From the NCBI GenBank assembly GCA_016201065.1, contig JACQDL010000019.1:1-52900 (forward strand): a DNA stretch of 52,900 nt. The letters run 5' to 3'. This document shows positions 1-10,400 of the stretch, piece after piece. Each line of letters begins with the position of its first letter. The stretch's first letter is position 1. The position numbers and the translations under genes are program-made. Source of the DNA: Actinomycetota bacterium (lineage in GTDB: Bacteria; Actinomycetota; Actinomycetes; Mycobacteriales; JACQDL01). The notes under the pieces are model-generated. The model worked only from the letters and a program-made list of their open reading frames with translations, searched no databases and was not told where the DNA came from.

Positions 1-1
1 C

Positions 2-85
2 TGGCGTGGCTGCCCGCAACGCATCGGCGATATCGTCGCCGCAGCCCTGGTCCTGCTTCACCACGAGCACCACCGCACCACCTGA
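2..85 (+). CDS. C-terminal end of an unidentified gene (partial)
   Basis: An open frame enters from the left edge and stops with TGA at 83-85. Its last 27 residues include CPQRIGDIVAAALVLLHHEH. Third codon positions are mostly G or C, as expected for a real gene in this genome. The piece is too short to identify. It runs in the same direction as the DUF3052 gene about 95 bases downstream. It could be a chance frame. Confidence 0.35.
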   Translation, partial: WRGCPQRIGDIVAAALVLLHHEHHRTT

Positions 86-142
86 CCCACACCGGCAATC
101 ACACACCGTGAGCACCAGTTACGCGGAATGCCTCACTGTCTC

Positions 143-166
143 CAGACTGGCCATGGGACCAGTCTG
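143..166. promoter_or_regulatory. Perfect inverted repeat before the DUF3052 gene
   Basis: CAGACTGG (143-150) and CCAGTCTG (159-166) form a perfect 8-bp inverted repeat around an 8-base spacer. The right arm ends at the first base of the ribosome binding site (GAAGGG, 166-171) of the next gene. In RNA the hairpin could hide that site. As DNA it could be an operator. Neither role is shown. Confidence 0.45.
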
Positions 167-178
167 AAGGGTCTTAGC

Positions 179-619
179 ATGATTTTCATGGCCACGACCG
201 CCGGCTACTCCGGCACTCCCCTGCCGAGGAAGCTCGGCATCCGCCCCGACAGCCGGACCCTGCTGGTGGCAGAGCCGGCCACCCTTGACCTCGGTCCGCT
301 CCCGCCGGGCGCGGTCGTCACCCGCACCGCCGGCGGGGCGCCGTACGACGTGATCCTCGCCTTCTGCCCGGATCAGGCCGCCCTGCGACGCCGGGTCACC
401 CCGCTGGCGCGACGGCTCACGCCGGCCGGGGCGCTGTGGATCTGCTGGCCGAAGAAGGCCAGCGGCGTACCGACCGACCTCAGCGACAGCGTGGTGCGGG
501 AGACGGGCCTGGTGGCCGGGCTGGTCGATGTGAAGGTCGCCGCCATCGACAAGACCTGGTCCGGCCTGAAGTTCGTCTACCGGTTGGCCGACCGGCCCCG
601 GCCGCCAGCCCCTCGGTGA
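179..619 (+). CDS. DUF3052 family protein
   Basis: The protein has 146 residues in the frame beginning MIFMATTAGYSG. The motifs YSGTPLPRKLGI near the start, LWICWPKKASGVPTDL and VAAIDKTWSGLKFVYR near the end are characteristic of DUF3052, a small actinobacterial family of unknown function. ATG 179 is chosen because GAAGGG lies 7 bases upstream; ATG 188 is an alternative and gives 143 residues. The frame stays open further upstream to 128 but would then include the inverted repeat at 143-166. The next gene follows in the same direction. No catalytic motif is evident. Confidence 0.85.
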   Translation: MIFMATTAGYSGTPLPRKLGIRPDSRTLLVAEPATLDLGPLPPGAVVTRTAGGAPYDVILAFCPDQAALRRRVTPLARRLTPAGALWICWPKKASGVPTDLSDSVVRETGLVAGLVDVKVAAIDKTWSGLKFVYRLADRPRPPAPR

Positions 620-667
620 GCTGCGCGAGCCTGCCGGCAGGCGGTGGTCCGTGAAAGGATGCCCGCC

Positions 668-3600
668 GTGAATGCCGGCCAGTCCCGCACACCCTTTCAC
701 GCCGACCTGCACATCCACTCCAGGTACTCCCGAGCCTGCTCGCGCGACAGCGACCTGGAGCACCTGACCTGGTGGGCGCGGCGCAAGGGCATCACGGTGG
801 TCGGCACCGGCGACTTCACCCACCCCGCGTGGTACCAGCACCTGCGTGACCTCCTGGTCCCCGCCGAGCCCGGCCTCTACCGGCTCGCACCGGAGCTCGA
901 CGCCGCCGTCACCCGCCGGCTCCCGCCGACCGCGCAGGGCGAGGTCCGGTTCATGCTGTCGGTGGAGATCTCCACCATCTACAAGCGCGACGACCGCACC
1001 CGCAAGGTCCACCACCTGATCTACCTGCCCGATCTCGACGCGGTCGCCCGGTTCAACGCCCGCCTCGGCAAGCTCGGCAACCTCGGCTCGGACGGTCGGC
1101 CGATCCTCGGCCTGGACTCCCGCGACCTGCTGGAGATCACCCTGGAGGCGAGCCCGGACGGCTACCTGGTGCCGGCCCACGTGTGGACGCCGTGGTTCTC
1201 GGTGCTGGGCAGCAAGTCCGGGTTCGACGTGGTCGCGGACTGCTACGCCGACCTGTCCGACCAGATCTTCGCGATCGAGACCGGGCTGTCCTCCGACCCA
1301 CCGATGAACTGGCGGGTCTCCGCCCTCGACCGGTACACCCTGGTCAGCAACTCCGACGCGCACTCCCCACCGATGCTGGGGCGCGAGTCGTCGGCGTTCA
1401 GCTGCGCCCTCGACTACCTCGCGATCCGCGAGGCGCTGCGCACCCGTGACGGGTACGCCGGCACCGTGGAGTTCTTCCCGGAGGAGGGCAAGTACCACGC
1501 CGACGGGCACCGCAGGTGCGACGTCCGGCTCGACCCGGAGCAGACCCTGGCGCATGGTGGCCGCTGCCCGGCGTGTGGCCGGCCGCTGACCGTCGGCGTG
1601 CTCAGCCGGGTGGCCGAGCTGGCCGACCGGCCGGCGGGCAGCACGCCGCCCGACGCCCCGCCGTACCGCAACCTCGTCCCGCTGCCGGAGATCGTCGGCG
1701 AGATCCTGGGCGTCGGACCGAGGAGCAAGGCGGTCCTCGGCGCCGTCGACACGCTGGTGGCCCGCCTCGGTCCGGAGCTGACGATCCTGACCGAGGCGCC
1801 GGCGGAGGAGATCGAACGGGTCGGCCCGCCGCTGCTCGGCGAGGCGATCGCCCGGTTGCGCCGCGGCGAGGTGCTCCGGGAGGCCGGCTACGACGGGGAG
1901 TACGGCGTGATCAGGCTGTTCGGCCCCAGCGAGCTGAGCCGGGCGCGCACGGTCCCGGTGCTCTTCGACGTCGAGCCGCCCCCCGCCGCCGAGGATGCCG
2001 ACCCTGTGCCCGAGGCCGACCCTGGGCCGGTCCGCGTCGGGGACCGGACCGCATCCGGAGCGACCCCGATGCTCACCGGGCTCCCCCCCGCCGTCGGGCT
2101 GCTGGACCGGCTGGACGAGGACCAGCGCGCGGTCGCGGCGATACCGGGCGGACCGGTGCTCGTGGTGGCCGGCCCGGGCACCGGCAAGACCCGCACCCTC
2201 ACCCACCGGATCGCGCACCTGGTCACCGAGCACGGCGTGCCGCCCGAACGGTGCCTGGCGATCACCTTCACCCGCCGGGCCGCCGCGGAGCTCGCCGAGC
2301 GGCTGGCCGCCCTGGTGCCGGAGCAGGCACCACTGATCAACACCACGACGTTCCACGGGCTCGGCGCCCGGCTGCTGCGCGAGGAGCACGCCCGGGTCGG
2401 CCTGACCCCCCGGTTCCGGGTCGCCGACGAGGGCGAGCGGCTGGCCGCGGTGCAGCAGGTCACCGGCTCGGAACGGGAGGCACGGCGGCTGCTGCCGCAG
2501 CTGTCCCGGGCGCGGCGCACCGGCCTGGTGCCGGACGAGCTCGCCGAGGTCGCCGACGCCTACCAGAGGTCGCTGCGGGCCTGGGACCTGGCGGACTTCG
2601 ATGACCTGCTGACCCTGCCGGTGTCCCTCCTGGAGGATGACCCGGACCTGGTGGCCGCGTGCCGGCGGCGGTGGACGCAGGTCAGTGTCGACGAGTACCA
2701 GGACGTCGACGAGACGCAGTACCGGCTGCTCCGGCTGCTCGTCCCGGAGGACGGCAACCTGCTGGCCATCGGCGACCCGGACCAGGCGATCTACCGTTTC
2801 CGGGGCGCCGACGTCGGGTACTTCCTGCGGTTCACGCAAGACTACCTGGGCGCCCGGACCGTCCGCCTGGGGCGCAACTACCGGTCCACCCCGACCATCG
2901 TGCGGGCCGCGCTGCAGGCGATCGCGCCCTCGACGCTGGTCCGCGACCGGACCCTGGTGGCGGTCGATCAGGGCCAGGCCGCGCCGATCGGCCGGTATGC
3001 GGCCGCCGACGAGCGGGATGAGGCGTCCTTCGTGGCCCGCACCATCGACCAGCTCCTGGGCGGTTCGTCGTTCCACTCGCTCGACTCCGATCGGGTGGAC
3101 GCCCGGGACGAGACCGATCGCGGCGGACTGTCCTTCGCCGACATCGCCGTGCTCTACCGGACCAGCGCCCAGGCGCGCGCGGTGACCGAGTCGTTCACCC
3201 GTGCTGGCGTGCCGTTCCAGATGCGCAGCCACGATCGGTTGGCGGACCGGCCGGGAGTGCAGGCGGTCGTCCGCGAGCTGCGGTTCGCCGGTGCGGGCGC
3301 GCCGCCGCCGTCCGGCTGGCAGGCCGGCTGGCAGGCCGGCGGCACGCTGGCGGACCGGATCCGGCGGGTGGCCCGGGAGCTGGCCGAGCGGATCCCCCGG
3401 GGCTTCGGGGCGGACGTCGCCGCCGAGCACGCGGCGGAGCTGCACCAGGCCGCGGACCTGCTGGTGCCGCTGGCCGGGCGGTGCGGCGGCGACCTGGACC
3501 GCATGCTGGCCGAGCTGGAGCTCGACGTCGAGGTCGACACCCTGGACGTCCGGGCCGACCGGGTGTCGCTGCTGACCCTGCACGCGGCGAAGGGGCTGGA

Positions 3601-3895
3601 GTTCCCGGTGGTGTTCTGCGTCGGGGTGGAGGCCGACCTGCTGCCGCTCCGGCTGCCCGGCGAGGCACCGCCCGTGCCGGCCGCGGTGGCCGAGGAACGC
3701 CGGCTCCTCTTCGTCGGCATCACCCGGGCCCGGACCCGCCTGTACCTCTCACATGCCCACCGGCGCACCCGGCACGGAGCCACCCGGGCGGCCCGGCCGT
3801 CGCCGTTCCTCGACGCGATCGACCCGGGGCTGGTGCTCACGCTCAACGACGAGGTGGCTCGCCGGCCCAAGCCGCAGCAACTGCGCCTGCTCTGA
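668..3895 (+). CDS. EndoQ-like PHP nuclease domain fused to UvrD/PcrA helicase
   Basis: The protein has about 1,075 residues. Residues 1-450 are a PHP domain of the endonuclease Q type: HADLHIHSRYS at the start, GTGDFTHP, SNSDAHSPPMLGRESSAF, and cysteines 284, 300 and 303 of a zinc-binding loop ending CPAC. The remainder is a compact superfamily-1A helicase: Walker A GPGTGKT (502-508), AITFTRRAAAELAERL, DEYQDVDETQ, GDPDQAIYRFRGAD, LHAAKGLEFPVVF and LLFVGITRARTRLY. EndoQ nicks DNA at deaminated bases and UvrD unwinds from nicks, so one protein may do both steps (inference). Start: GTG 668 follows AAAGG by about 10 bases; a frame from GTG 644 is also open. A 12-bp duplication gives GWQAGWQAGG near 3317-3340. 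The stop codon lies in a tandem repeat. Confidence 0.88.
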   Translation: MNAGQSRTPFHADLHIHSRYSRACSRDSDLEHLTWWARRKGITVVGTGDFTHPAWYQHLRDLLVPAEPGLYRLAPELDAAVTRRLPPTAQGEVRFMLSVEISTIYKRDDRTRKVHHLIYLPDLDAVARFNARLGKLGNLGSDGRPILGLDSRDLLEITLEASPDGYLVPAHVWTPWFSVLGSKSGFDVVADCYADLSDQIFAIETGLSSDPPMNWRVSALDRYTLVSNSDAHSPPMLGRESSAFSCALDYLAIREALRTRDGYAGTVEFFPEEGKYHADGHRRCDVRLDPEQTLAHGGRCPACGRPLTVGVLSRVAELADRPAGSTPPDAPPYRNLVPLPEIVGEILGVGPRSKAVLGAVDTLVARLGPELTILTEAPAEEIERVGPPLLGEAIARLRRGEVLREAGYDGEYGVIRLFGPSELSRARTVPVLFDVEPPPAAEDADPVPEADPGPVRVGDRTASGATPMLTGLPPAVGLLDRLDEDQRAVAAIPGGPVLVVAGPGTGKTRTLTHRIAHLVTEHGVPPERCLAITFTRRAAAELAERLAALVPEQAPLINTTTFHGLGARLLREEHARVGLTPRFRVADEGERLAAVQQVTGSEREARRLLPQLSRARRTGLVPDELAEVADAYQRSLRAWDLADFDDLLTLPVSLLEDDPDLVAACRRRWTQVSVDEYQDVDETQYRLLRLLVPEDGNLLAIGDPDQAIYRFRGADVGYFLRFTQDYLGARTVRLGRNYRSTPTIVRAALQAIAPSTLVRDRTLVAVDQGQAAPIGRYAAADERDEASFVARTIDQLLGGSSFHSLDSDRVDARDETDRGGLSFADIAVLYRTSAQARAVTESFTRAGVPFQMRSHDRLADRPGVQAVVRELRFAGAGAPPPSGWQAGWQAGGTLADRIRRVARELAERIPRGFGADVAAEHAAELHQAADLLVPLAGRCGGDLDRMLAELELDVEVDTLDVRADRVSLLTLHAAKGLEFPVVFCVGVEADLLPLRLPGEAPPVPAAVAEERRLLFVGITRARTRLYLSHAHRRTRHGATRAARPSPFLDAIDPGLVLTLNDEVARRPKPQQLRLL

Positions 3896-3936
3896 TCGGG
3901 CGCCTGCCCTGATCGGGCGCCCGCCCTGATCGGCCG
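3892..3936. repeat. Tandem repeat, 17-bp unit, about 2.6 copies
   Basis: Unit CTGATCGGGCGCC(T/C)GCC occurs at 3892-3908 and 3909-3925, with a partial third copy from 3926. The helicase stop codon (3893-3895) sits in the first copy, so the duplication adds sequence only after the gene. Confidence 0.8.
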
Positions 3937-3993
3937 GCGCGGACAGTGGTGGCACGGTGGTGTGCCAGCCGCGCGGCCGGCAGACTGTGCCGC

Positions 3994-5538
3994 ATGTCGG
4001 ACGTGGTGGTGATCGGGGCCGGGCACAACGGGCTCGTGGCGGCGACCTTGCTGGCCCGGGCCGGTCTCGCGGTACAGGTGCTGGAGCGCGACACCGTGCT
4101 GGGCGGCGCGTGCCGCACCGAGCACCCGTTCTCCAAGGCGCCGGCGCTGGCCGCCTCGACCGGGGCGTACCTGCTCGGCCCGATGCCGCCGGAGCTGCTG
4201 CGCATCCTCGACCTCGACCTGCCGGTGGTGGCCCGCGACCCGCACTACTTCCTGCCCATGCTCGACGGGCGGCACCTGCTGCTCGGTGCCGACCCCGCCG
4301 CGAACCGGCACCAGCTCGTGGAGCTGTTCGGTGCCGCGGACGCGCGGGCCGACGAGGCGCTGGCGGCCGAGCTCGCGGCACTCCGGGAGGACCTCGCCCC
4401 GGCCTGGCTGGCCGACCCGATGCCGGTGGAGGAGACCGCCGAGCGGTACCTGCGGCCGGCGCTGCGGGGGACGTTCGTCGAGCTGATCCGTGGATCGGCG
4501 ATGGAGTACCTGGACCGGTTCGGTTTCGGCTCGCCGCTGCTGCAGGCGATGTACGCGGTGACCGACGGCATGCCGGGGCTGACCGGATCGCCGTGGACGC
4601 CGGGGTCCGGGCACAACCTGCTGGTGCACAACATGTGCCGGCTACCCGGATCCGGCGGTGCCTGGATGGTCGTCCGGGGCGGCATGGGCACCGTCACCTC
4701 GATGATGGCCGGGGCAGCGACCCGGGCCGGTGCGCACATCCGCACCGCGGTGGAAGCCACGGCGATCGATGTCCAGGGCGGCACGGTGCGGGGGGTCGTC
4801 ACGGCCGCCGGCGAGCTGGTGCCGGCCGAGGTGGTCCTGGTGGCCACCGACCCGTACCGGCTGCGTGGCCTGCTCGGCGCGCGGCTGCCCGCCGACCTGG
4901 CCGCCACGCTGGACCGGTGCGAGCGGGAGTCCGCCGGCCAGACCATGAAGGTCAACCTCGCGCTCGCCGGCCTGCCCCGCTTCGCCGCGCTGCCGGCGGA
5001 CCGTGGCCAGCACGGGACCACCGTGCACCTGCTGCCGCCCGGCCCGGATGTGCTGGGGGCGGTCCGCTCGGCGTTCGACGATGCCGCCGCCGGCCGGTTG
5101 CCGCACACCCCGCCGGTGGAGTGGTACCTGCACTCCACGCTGGACAGCTCGCTGCGGGACGCCGCGGGCAACCACTCCTCCGCGCTGTTCGTCCAGGGGG
5201 TGCCGCACGAGGTGGCCGGGTCGAGCTGGGCGGCCGAGAAGGCCGGGTACGTCGACCGGCTGCTCGACATCGTGGAGACCTTCGCCCCCGGGACCAGGGA
5301 GCTGCTGGTTGACGTGCAGCCGCTCGCGCCGCCGGATGTCGCCGACCACTTCGGCATCACCGGTGGCAACATCTTCCACGTCAACAACACGATCGCGTTC
5401 ACCGACCGGGTGCCTTACGCGACCGGGGTCACGGGGGTCTACACCGGCGCCGCGGGAAGCTTCCCCGCCGGCTCGGTGATCGGCGCGGCCGGCCACAACG
5501 CCGCCCGCCGGGTGCTCGCCGACCTCGGGACGAGCTGA
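3994..5538 (+). CDS. FAD-dependent oxidoreductase, phytoene desaturase/PYROXD2-like
   Basis: The protein has 514 residues. It opens with the dinucleotide-binding motif VVVIGAGHNGLVAATLLARAG, then ERDTVLGGACRTEH, and ends with a conserved flavin-binding segment (YTGAAGSFPAGSVIGAAGHN). This architecture matches the NAD(P)/FAD oxidoreductases related to carotenoid desaturases and human PYROXD2, whose bacterial substrates are mostly unknown. ATG 3994 is chosen because the Rossmann motif begins within five residues of it; the frame is open back to 3946 but that stretch looks non-coding. No carotenoid gene lies nearby, so a role in carotenoid synthesis is not supported by context. Confidence 0.88.
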   Translation: MSDVVVIGAGHNGLVAATLLARAGLAVQVLERDTVLGGACRTEHPFSKAPALAASTGAYLLGPMPPELLRILDLDLPVVARDPHYFLPMLDGRHLLLGADPAANRHQLVELFGAADARADEALAAELAALREDLAPAWLADPMPVEETAERYLRPALRGTFVELIRGSAMEYLDRFGFGSPLLQAMYAVTDGMPGLTGSPWTPGSGHNLLVHNMCRLPGSGGAWMVVRGGMGTVTSMMAGAATRAGAHIRTAVEATAIDVQGGTVRGVVTAAGELVPAEVVLVATDPYRLRGLLGARLPADLAATLDRCERESAGQTMKVNLALAGLPRFAALPADRGQHGTTVHLLPPGPDVLGAVRSAFDDAAAGRLPHTPPVEWYLHSTLDSSLRDAAGNHSSALFVQGVPHEVAGSSWAAEKAGYVDRLLDIVETFAPGTRELLVDVQPLAPPDVADHFGITGGNIFHVNNTIAFTDRVPYATGVTGVYTGAAGSFPAGSVIGAAGHNAARRVLADLGTS

Positions 5539-5577
5539 GCCGCGGGCCGGGTGACCGTCGTCAGGAGGAGGGGTTCG

Positions 5578-6495
5578 GTGGACAAGGACGCGGGTCGGAT
5601 CGTGGTGTCCGGCCTGACCAAGGTGTTCGGCGGTCGGGTCCGTGCGGTGGACCACCTCAGCTTCACCGCCGAGCCGGGCACGGTGACCGGCTTCCTCGGC
5701 CCGAACGGCGCCGGCAAGACGACCACCCTGCGGGTGCTGCTGGGGCTGGTCGCACCGACCGCCGGCACGGCGACCATCGGCGGGCGGCGGTACCGCGACC
5801 TGGCGCACCCGCTGCGCGAGGTCGGCGCGATGCTGGAGGCCAGCAGCTTCCACCCGGCCCGGTCGGGGCGCAACCACCTGCGGGTCTACTGCACCGCTGC
5901 GGGGATCCGGCCGGACCGCGCCGACGAGGTGCTGGAGCTGGTCGGCCTGTCCGATGCCGCCGGCCGCAAGGTCAAGGGGTACTCGCAGGGCATGCGGCAG
6001 CGTCTGGGGCTGGCCACCGCGCTGCTCGGCGACCCGAAGGTGCTGGTGCTCGACGAGCCCGCCAACGGCCTGGATCCCGAGGGGATCGCCTGGTTGCGCT
6101 CGTTCCTGCGCTCGATGGCCACGGCGGAGGGGCGCACCGTGCTGGTCTCCAGCCACGTGCTGTCGGAGGTCGAGCAGACCGTCGACCAGGTAGTGATCAT
6201 CAGCCGTGGCGCGCTGGTCCGGCAGGGTTCCCTGGAGGAGCTGGCCGACGGGCACGGGCAGGCCGTGCTGGCCCGGAGCCCGCAGATCGACGTGCTGGCC
6301 GGCGTGCTCGGTGGCCGGAGCGTGACCGTCGCCCGGGTGGGCGCGGACGGGCTTCGGGTCGGCGGGCTCGACTCGGCCGAGATCGGGCACCTCGCCTTCA
6401 CCGCCGGGGTCGAGCTGCATGAGCTGACCACCGAGCGGAGCGACCTGGAAGATGTCTTCCTCGCGCTGACCACACGAACCGGAGGTGCCGGGTGA
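5578..6495 (+). CDS. ABC transporter ATP-binding protein
   Basis: The protein has 305 residues with a full nucleotide-binding domain: Walker A GPNGAGKTT near residue 42, signature YSQGMRQRLGLA, Walker B VLVLDEPANGLDP and switch histidine in VLVSSHVLSE. The first 220 residues are the ATPase; a small C-terminal domain follows, as in DrrA/CcmA-type exporters. GTG 5578 follows an AGGAGGAGG ribosome binding site by 7 bases, which decides this start over GTG 5551. The permease gene overlaps its stop by four bases (GTGA), so the two are translationally coupled into one ABC-2 exporter. The substrate cannot be told. Confidence 0.93.
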   Translation: MDKDAGRIVVSGLTKVFGGRVRAVDHLSFTAEPGTVTGFLGPNGAGKTTTLRVLLGLVAPTAGTATIGGRRYRDLAHPLREVGAMLEASSFHPARSGRNHLRVYCTAAGIRPDRADEVLELVGLSDAAGRKVKGYSQGMRQRLGLATALLGDPKVLVLDEPANGLDPEGIAWLRSFLRSMATAEGRTVLVSSHVLSEVEQTVDQVVIISRGALVRQGSLEELADGHGQAVLARSPQIDVLAGVLGGRSVTVARVGADGLRVGGLDSAEIGHLAFTAGVELHELTTERSDLEDVFLALTTRTGGAG

Positions 6496-7253
6496 CCGCG
6501 CTCGTCAGGGCCGAGCTCCGCAAGCTGTTCAGCACCAGGCTGTGGCTGTGGCTGCTGCTGGGTGCACTCGGGTTCACCGCGCTGGCCTGCGTGTTCACCA
6601 TCGTCGGGGAACGCAGCCCGCAGAACCCGTCCCCTCCGCTGTCCACCGAGGCCGGGCTGCACAACCTGTTCGCCACGGCCGCCACCGGCAGCGTCTTCGC
6701 GATCGTGCTCGGCGCGGTCGGGATGACCTCGGAGTTCCGGCACCTCACCGCCACTCCGACGTTCCTGGCCAGCCCGCACCGTGGCCGGGTGGTCGTCGCC
6801 AAACTGATCACCTACGCGATGGTGGGTGTCGGCTACGGGCTGGCCTGCGCCGGGTTGGTGCTCGCCATCGCGCTGCCCTGGCTCCCGGCCAGGGGCATCA
6901 GCCTCTCGCCGACCGGCCACGGCATCCCCGCTGTACTGCTCGCGGCGGTGGCCGCAGTGGCGATCTACGCCGTCGTGGGCGTCGGCGTCGGCGCGCTGGT
7001 CCGCAACCAGATCGCCGCCATCGTCGGCACACTGATCTACCTGTTCGTCCTGGAAGCGATCCTGGCGACGGTGCCGAAGGTCCGTGACTATTACAGGTAC
7101 TTCCCGGGTGGTGCCGCCAACTCGCTGACCCGGGCCGGAACCGGGCAGGTCACGCTGCTGGAGCCGTGGCAGGGCGGGCTGCTCCTGCTCGGCTATGGCC
7201 TGGTGTTCGCGACCCTCGGCACCCTGCTGGCCGTCCGCCGCGATGTCACCTGA
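6492..7253 (+). CDS. ABC-2 type transporter permease
   Basis: The protein has 253 residues and about six hydrophobic helices, starting RAELRKLFSTRLWLWLLLGA, a typical opening of ABC-2 permeases. It is coupled to the ATPase gene by a GTGA overlap. It would form the membrane channel of an exporter for a lipid, peptide or drug. No substrate-specific motif is evident. After its stop there are 161 bases before kgd, which reads in the same direction. Confidence 0.88.
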   Translation: MTALVRAELRKLFSTRLWLWLLLGALGFTALACVFTIVGERSPQNPSPPLSTEAGLHNLFATAATGSVFAIVLGAVGMTSEFRHLTATPTFLASPHRGRVVVAKLITYAMVGVGYGLACAGLVLAIALPWLPARGISLSPTGHGIPAVLLAAVAAVAIYAVVGVGVGALVRNQIAAIVGTLIYLFVLEAILATVPKVRDYYRYFPGGAANSLTRAGTGQVTLLEPWQGGLLLLGYGLVFATLGTLLAVRRDVT

Positions 7254-7414
7254 CCGTGGTGCTGGTCACGGTCCGGCAGCCCCGGTTGTGGCAAACTCCC
7301 TCCGGGCCGCCGGCTCAGGGGCCAGTCAGCGAGGTGCCTCCCGCCCCGGCGAGCCGCGTAGCCTGTAGAGGCGAAAGCTCTCATCCGAAGGCAGGGAGAG
7401 GCGACACTTAAATC

Positions 7415-10400
7415 GTGTCCACGCAAATGAATCTGACCGATTTCGGCCCAAATGAATGGCTTGTCGAGGAGATGTACCAGCAGTACCTCGCCAATCCCAC
7501 AAGCGTTGACGCCGCATGGCATGACTTCTTCGCCGATTACCGGACGACGATCAGCGGTCGGCCGGTGCAGGCCGCCCCGGTGCAGGCCGCCCCGGTCTCG
7601 AACGGCGACGGGCGCGCCGCCGGGGCCGCACCGGCAGCGACCCGACCCGCACCACCCGAGCCCCACTTCGCCGCGCCGGACGGTGTCACCACGACCACGC
7701 TGCGCGGTGCGGCGGCCCGGGTAGTGGCCAACATGGAGACCTCGCTCGGTGTCCCCACCGCGACAAGCGTCCGGGCCGTGCCCGCGAAGCTGCTGTGGGA
7801 CAACCGGATCGTGCTCAACAACCACCTCCGTCGGGCTCGCGGCGGAAAGGTCAGCTTCACCCATCTCATTGGATATGCGGTGGTCCGGGCGCTGGCCAGC
7901 TACCCGGAGATGAACAGTTCCTTCGCCATTGTCGAGGACCGGCCGGCGGCGGTCTCTCCCGAGCACGTGAACCTCGGGCTCGCCATTGACCTGAAAAAGG
8001 ACGGTGGCGGCCGCTCGCTGGTGGTCGCCGCCCTGAAGGAATGCGAAACACTTGATTTCCGGCAGTTCTGGTCGGCATACGAGGACATCATCCGGCGGGC
8101 CCGGCACGGCAAGCTGTCGGCCGATGACTTCGCCGGCACCACGATCAGCCTGACCAACCCGGGCACGATCGGCACCAACCACTCCATGCCACGGCTGATG
8201 GCGGGCCAGGGCTGCATCGTCGGCGTCGGCGCCATGGAGTACCCGGCGGAGTACCAGGGCATGAGCGCGGAAACCCTCGCCGAACTCGGCATCAGCAAGA
8301 TCATTACGCTGACCTCCACCTACGACCACCGGATAATCCAGGGCGCCCAGTCCGGGGAGTTCCTCCGCCGCATCCACGAGTTGCTGCTGGGTGCCGACGG
8401 CTTCTACGACGAGATCTTCGAGGCGCTGCGGGTTCCCTACGAGCCGGTCCGCTGGATGCCCGACCAGCGGTTCAGCCATGAGGGCCAGATCGACAAGGCC
8501 GCCCGGGTCGTCGAGCTGATCAACGCGTACCGGACCAACGGCCACCTGATGGCCGACACCGACCCGCTGGAGTTCTCCCTCCGCCGGCACGACGACCTGG
8601 ACATCACCAAACACGGGCTGACCCTGTGGGACCTGGATCGGGAGTTCTCGGTCGGTGGCTTCGCCGGGCGCCAGGTGATGAACCTCAGAGACATCCTCGG
8701 CGTGCTGCGTGACGCCTACTGCCGGCGGATCGGCATGGAGTACATGCACATCACCGACCCCGAGGAACGCGAATGGCTCCAGGCCCGGGTGGAGGACACC
8801 CACTTCGTCCTGGACCGCGAGGAGCAGATGCACATCCTCGGCCGGCTCAATGTGGCCGAGGCGTTCGAGACCTTCCTGCAGACGAAGTACGTCGGGCAGC
8901 GCCGGTTCAGCCTGGAGGGGGGCGAGAGCCTCATCCCGCTGCTCGACGCGGTCATGCGCATCGCCTGCGCCGAGCAGCTCGACGAGATCTGCATCGGGAT
9001 GGCCCACCGCGGCCGGCTCAACGTGCTGACCAACATCGCCGGAAAGAACAACGCCCAAGTGTTCCGCGAGTTCGAGGGCAACATCGACCCGGCGACGGTC
9101 AGCGGCTCCGGCGACGTGAAGTACCACCTGGGCACCTCGGGGATCTTCACCGACCACCTCACCGGCGCGGAGATCAAGGTGGCGCTCACCTCCAACCCGA
9201 GCCATCTGGAGGCCGTGAACCCGGTGCTGGAGGGGATCGTCCGGGCCAAGCAGGACACCATCGACAAGGGTGAGTCGGGCTTCACCGTGCTGCCCGTGCT
9301 CATCCATGGCGACGCGGCGTTCGCCGGCCAGGGTGTGGTGGCCGAGACGCTGAACCTCTCCCAGCTACGCGGCTACCGCACCGGTGGCACGGTGCACATC
9401 GTGATCAACAACCAGGTCGGTTTCACCACGAGTCCGGAGTCGTCCCGCTCCAGCCTGTACGCCACGGACGTGGCGCGGATGATCCAGGCGCCGATCTTCC
9501 ACGTCAACGGCGACGACCCGGAGGCGTGCGTGCGGGTGGCCGGGCTGGCGATGGACTACCGGCAGGCGTTCAAGAAGGACGTTGTCATCGACATGCTGTG
9601 CTACCGCCGCCGCGGGCACAACGAGGGCGACGACCCGTCGATGACCCAGCCGCTGATGTACAACATCATCGACGCCAAGCGCAGCGTCCGGAAGCTGTAC
9701 ACCGAGAGCCTGATCGGCCGGGGTGACATCACCATGGCCGAGGCCGAGGACGCCCTGCGCGACTACCAGGAGCAGCTGGAGAAGGTGTTCCTGGAGACCC
9801 GGAACTCCGACTCCAGCGGGCACAGCACGCCAGCCCCGGAGCAGCCGGCGTACGAGGAGGTGGCCACCGCCACCACCGCCGAGGTGATCAAGCGGATCGG
9901 TGACGCGCACGTGTCGCTGCCGGACGCCTTCACCGTCCACCCGAGGCTGCAACGGATCCTGGAACGGCGGGCCGCGATGGCCACCGAAGGCGACATCGAC
10001 TGGGGCATGGGCGAGCTGATCGCCCTCGGGTCGCTGCTGATCGACGGCACCCCGGTCCGCCTCGCCGGACAGGACAGCCGGCGCGGCACCTTCGTCCAGC
10101 GGCACGCGGTGCTGCACGACCGGAACACCGGAGTGGAGTACACCCCGCTGCGCAACCTGGAGTTCGGCCAGGCCCGGTTCTGGGTCTACGACTCGCTGCT
10201 GAGCGAGTACGCCGCGATGGGCTTCGAGTACGGCTACTCGGTGGCCAACCCCGGCGCCCTGGTGCTCTGGGAGGCGCAGTTCGGTGACTTCGCCAACGGC
10301 GCACAGTCGATCATCGACGAGTTCATCTCCTCCGGCGAGGCCAAGTGGGGGCAGCGCTCGGACGTGACGTTGCTGCTGCCGCACGGCTCCGAGGGGCAGG

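Noticed and set aside
119-3583. Very long open frame on the minus strand opposite the EndoQ-UvrD gene
   Set aside because: High GC content removes stop codons from antisense frames. The predicted product is Arg/Gly/Pro/Gln-rich without any domain, whereas the plus strand has clear motifs throughout.
3994-5538. Phytoene desaturase of a carotenoid pathway
   Set aside because: The family is right but no crtB, crtE or similar gene is near, and related PYROXD2-like proteins are not carotenoid enzymes.
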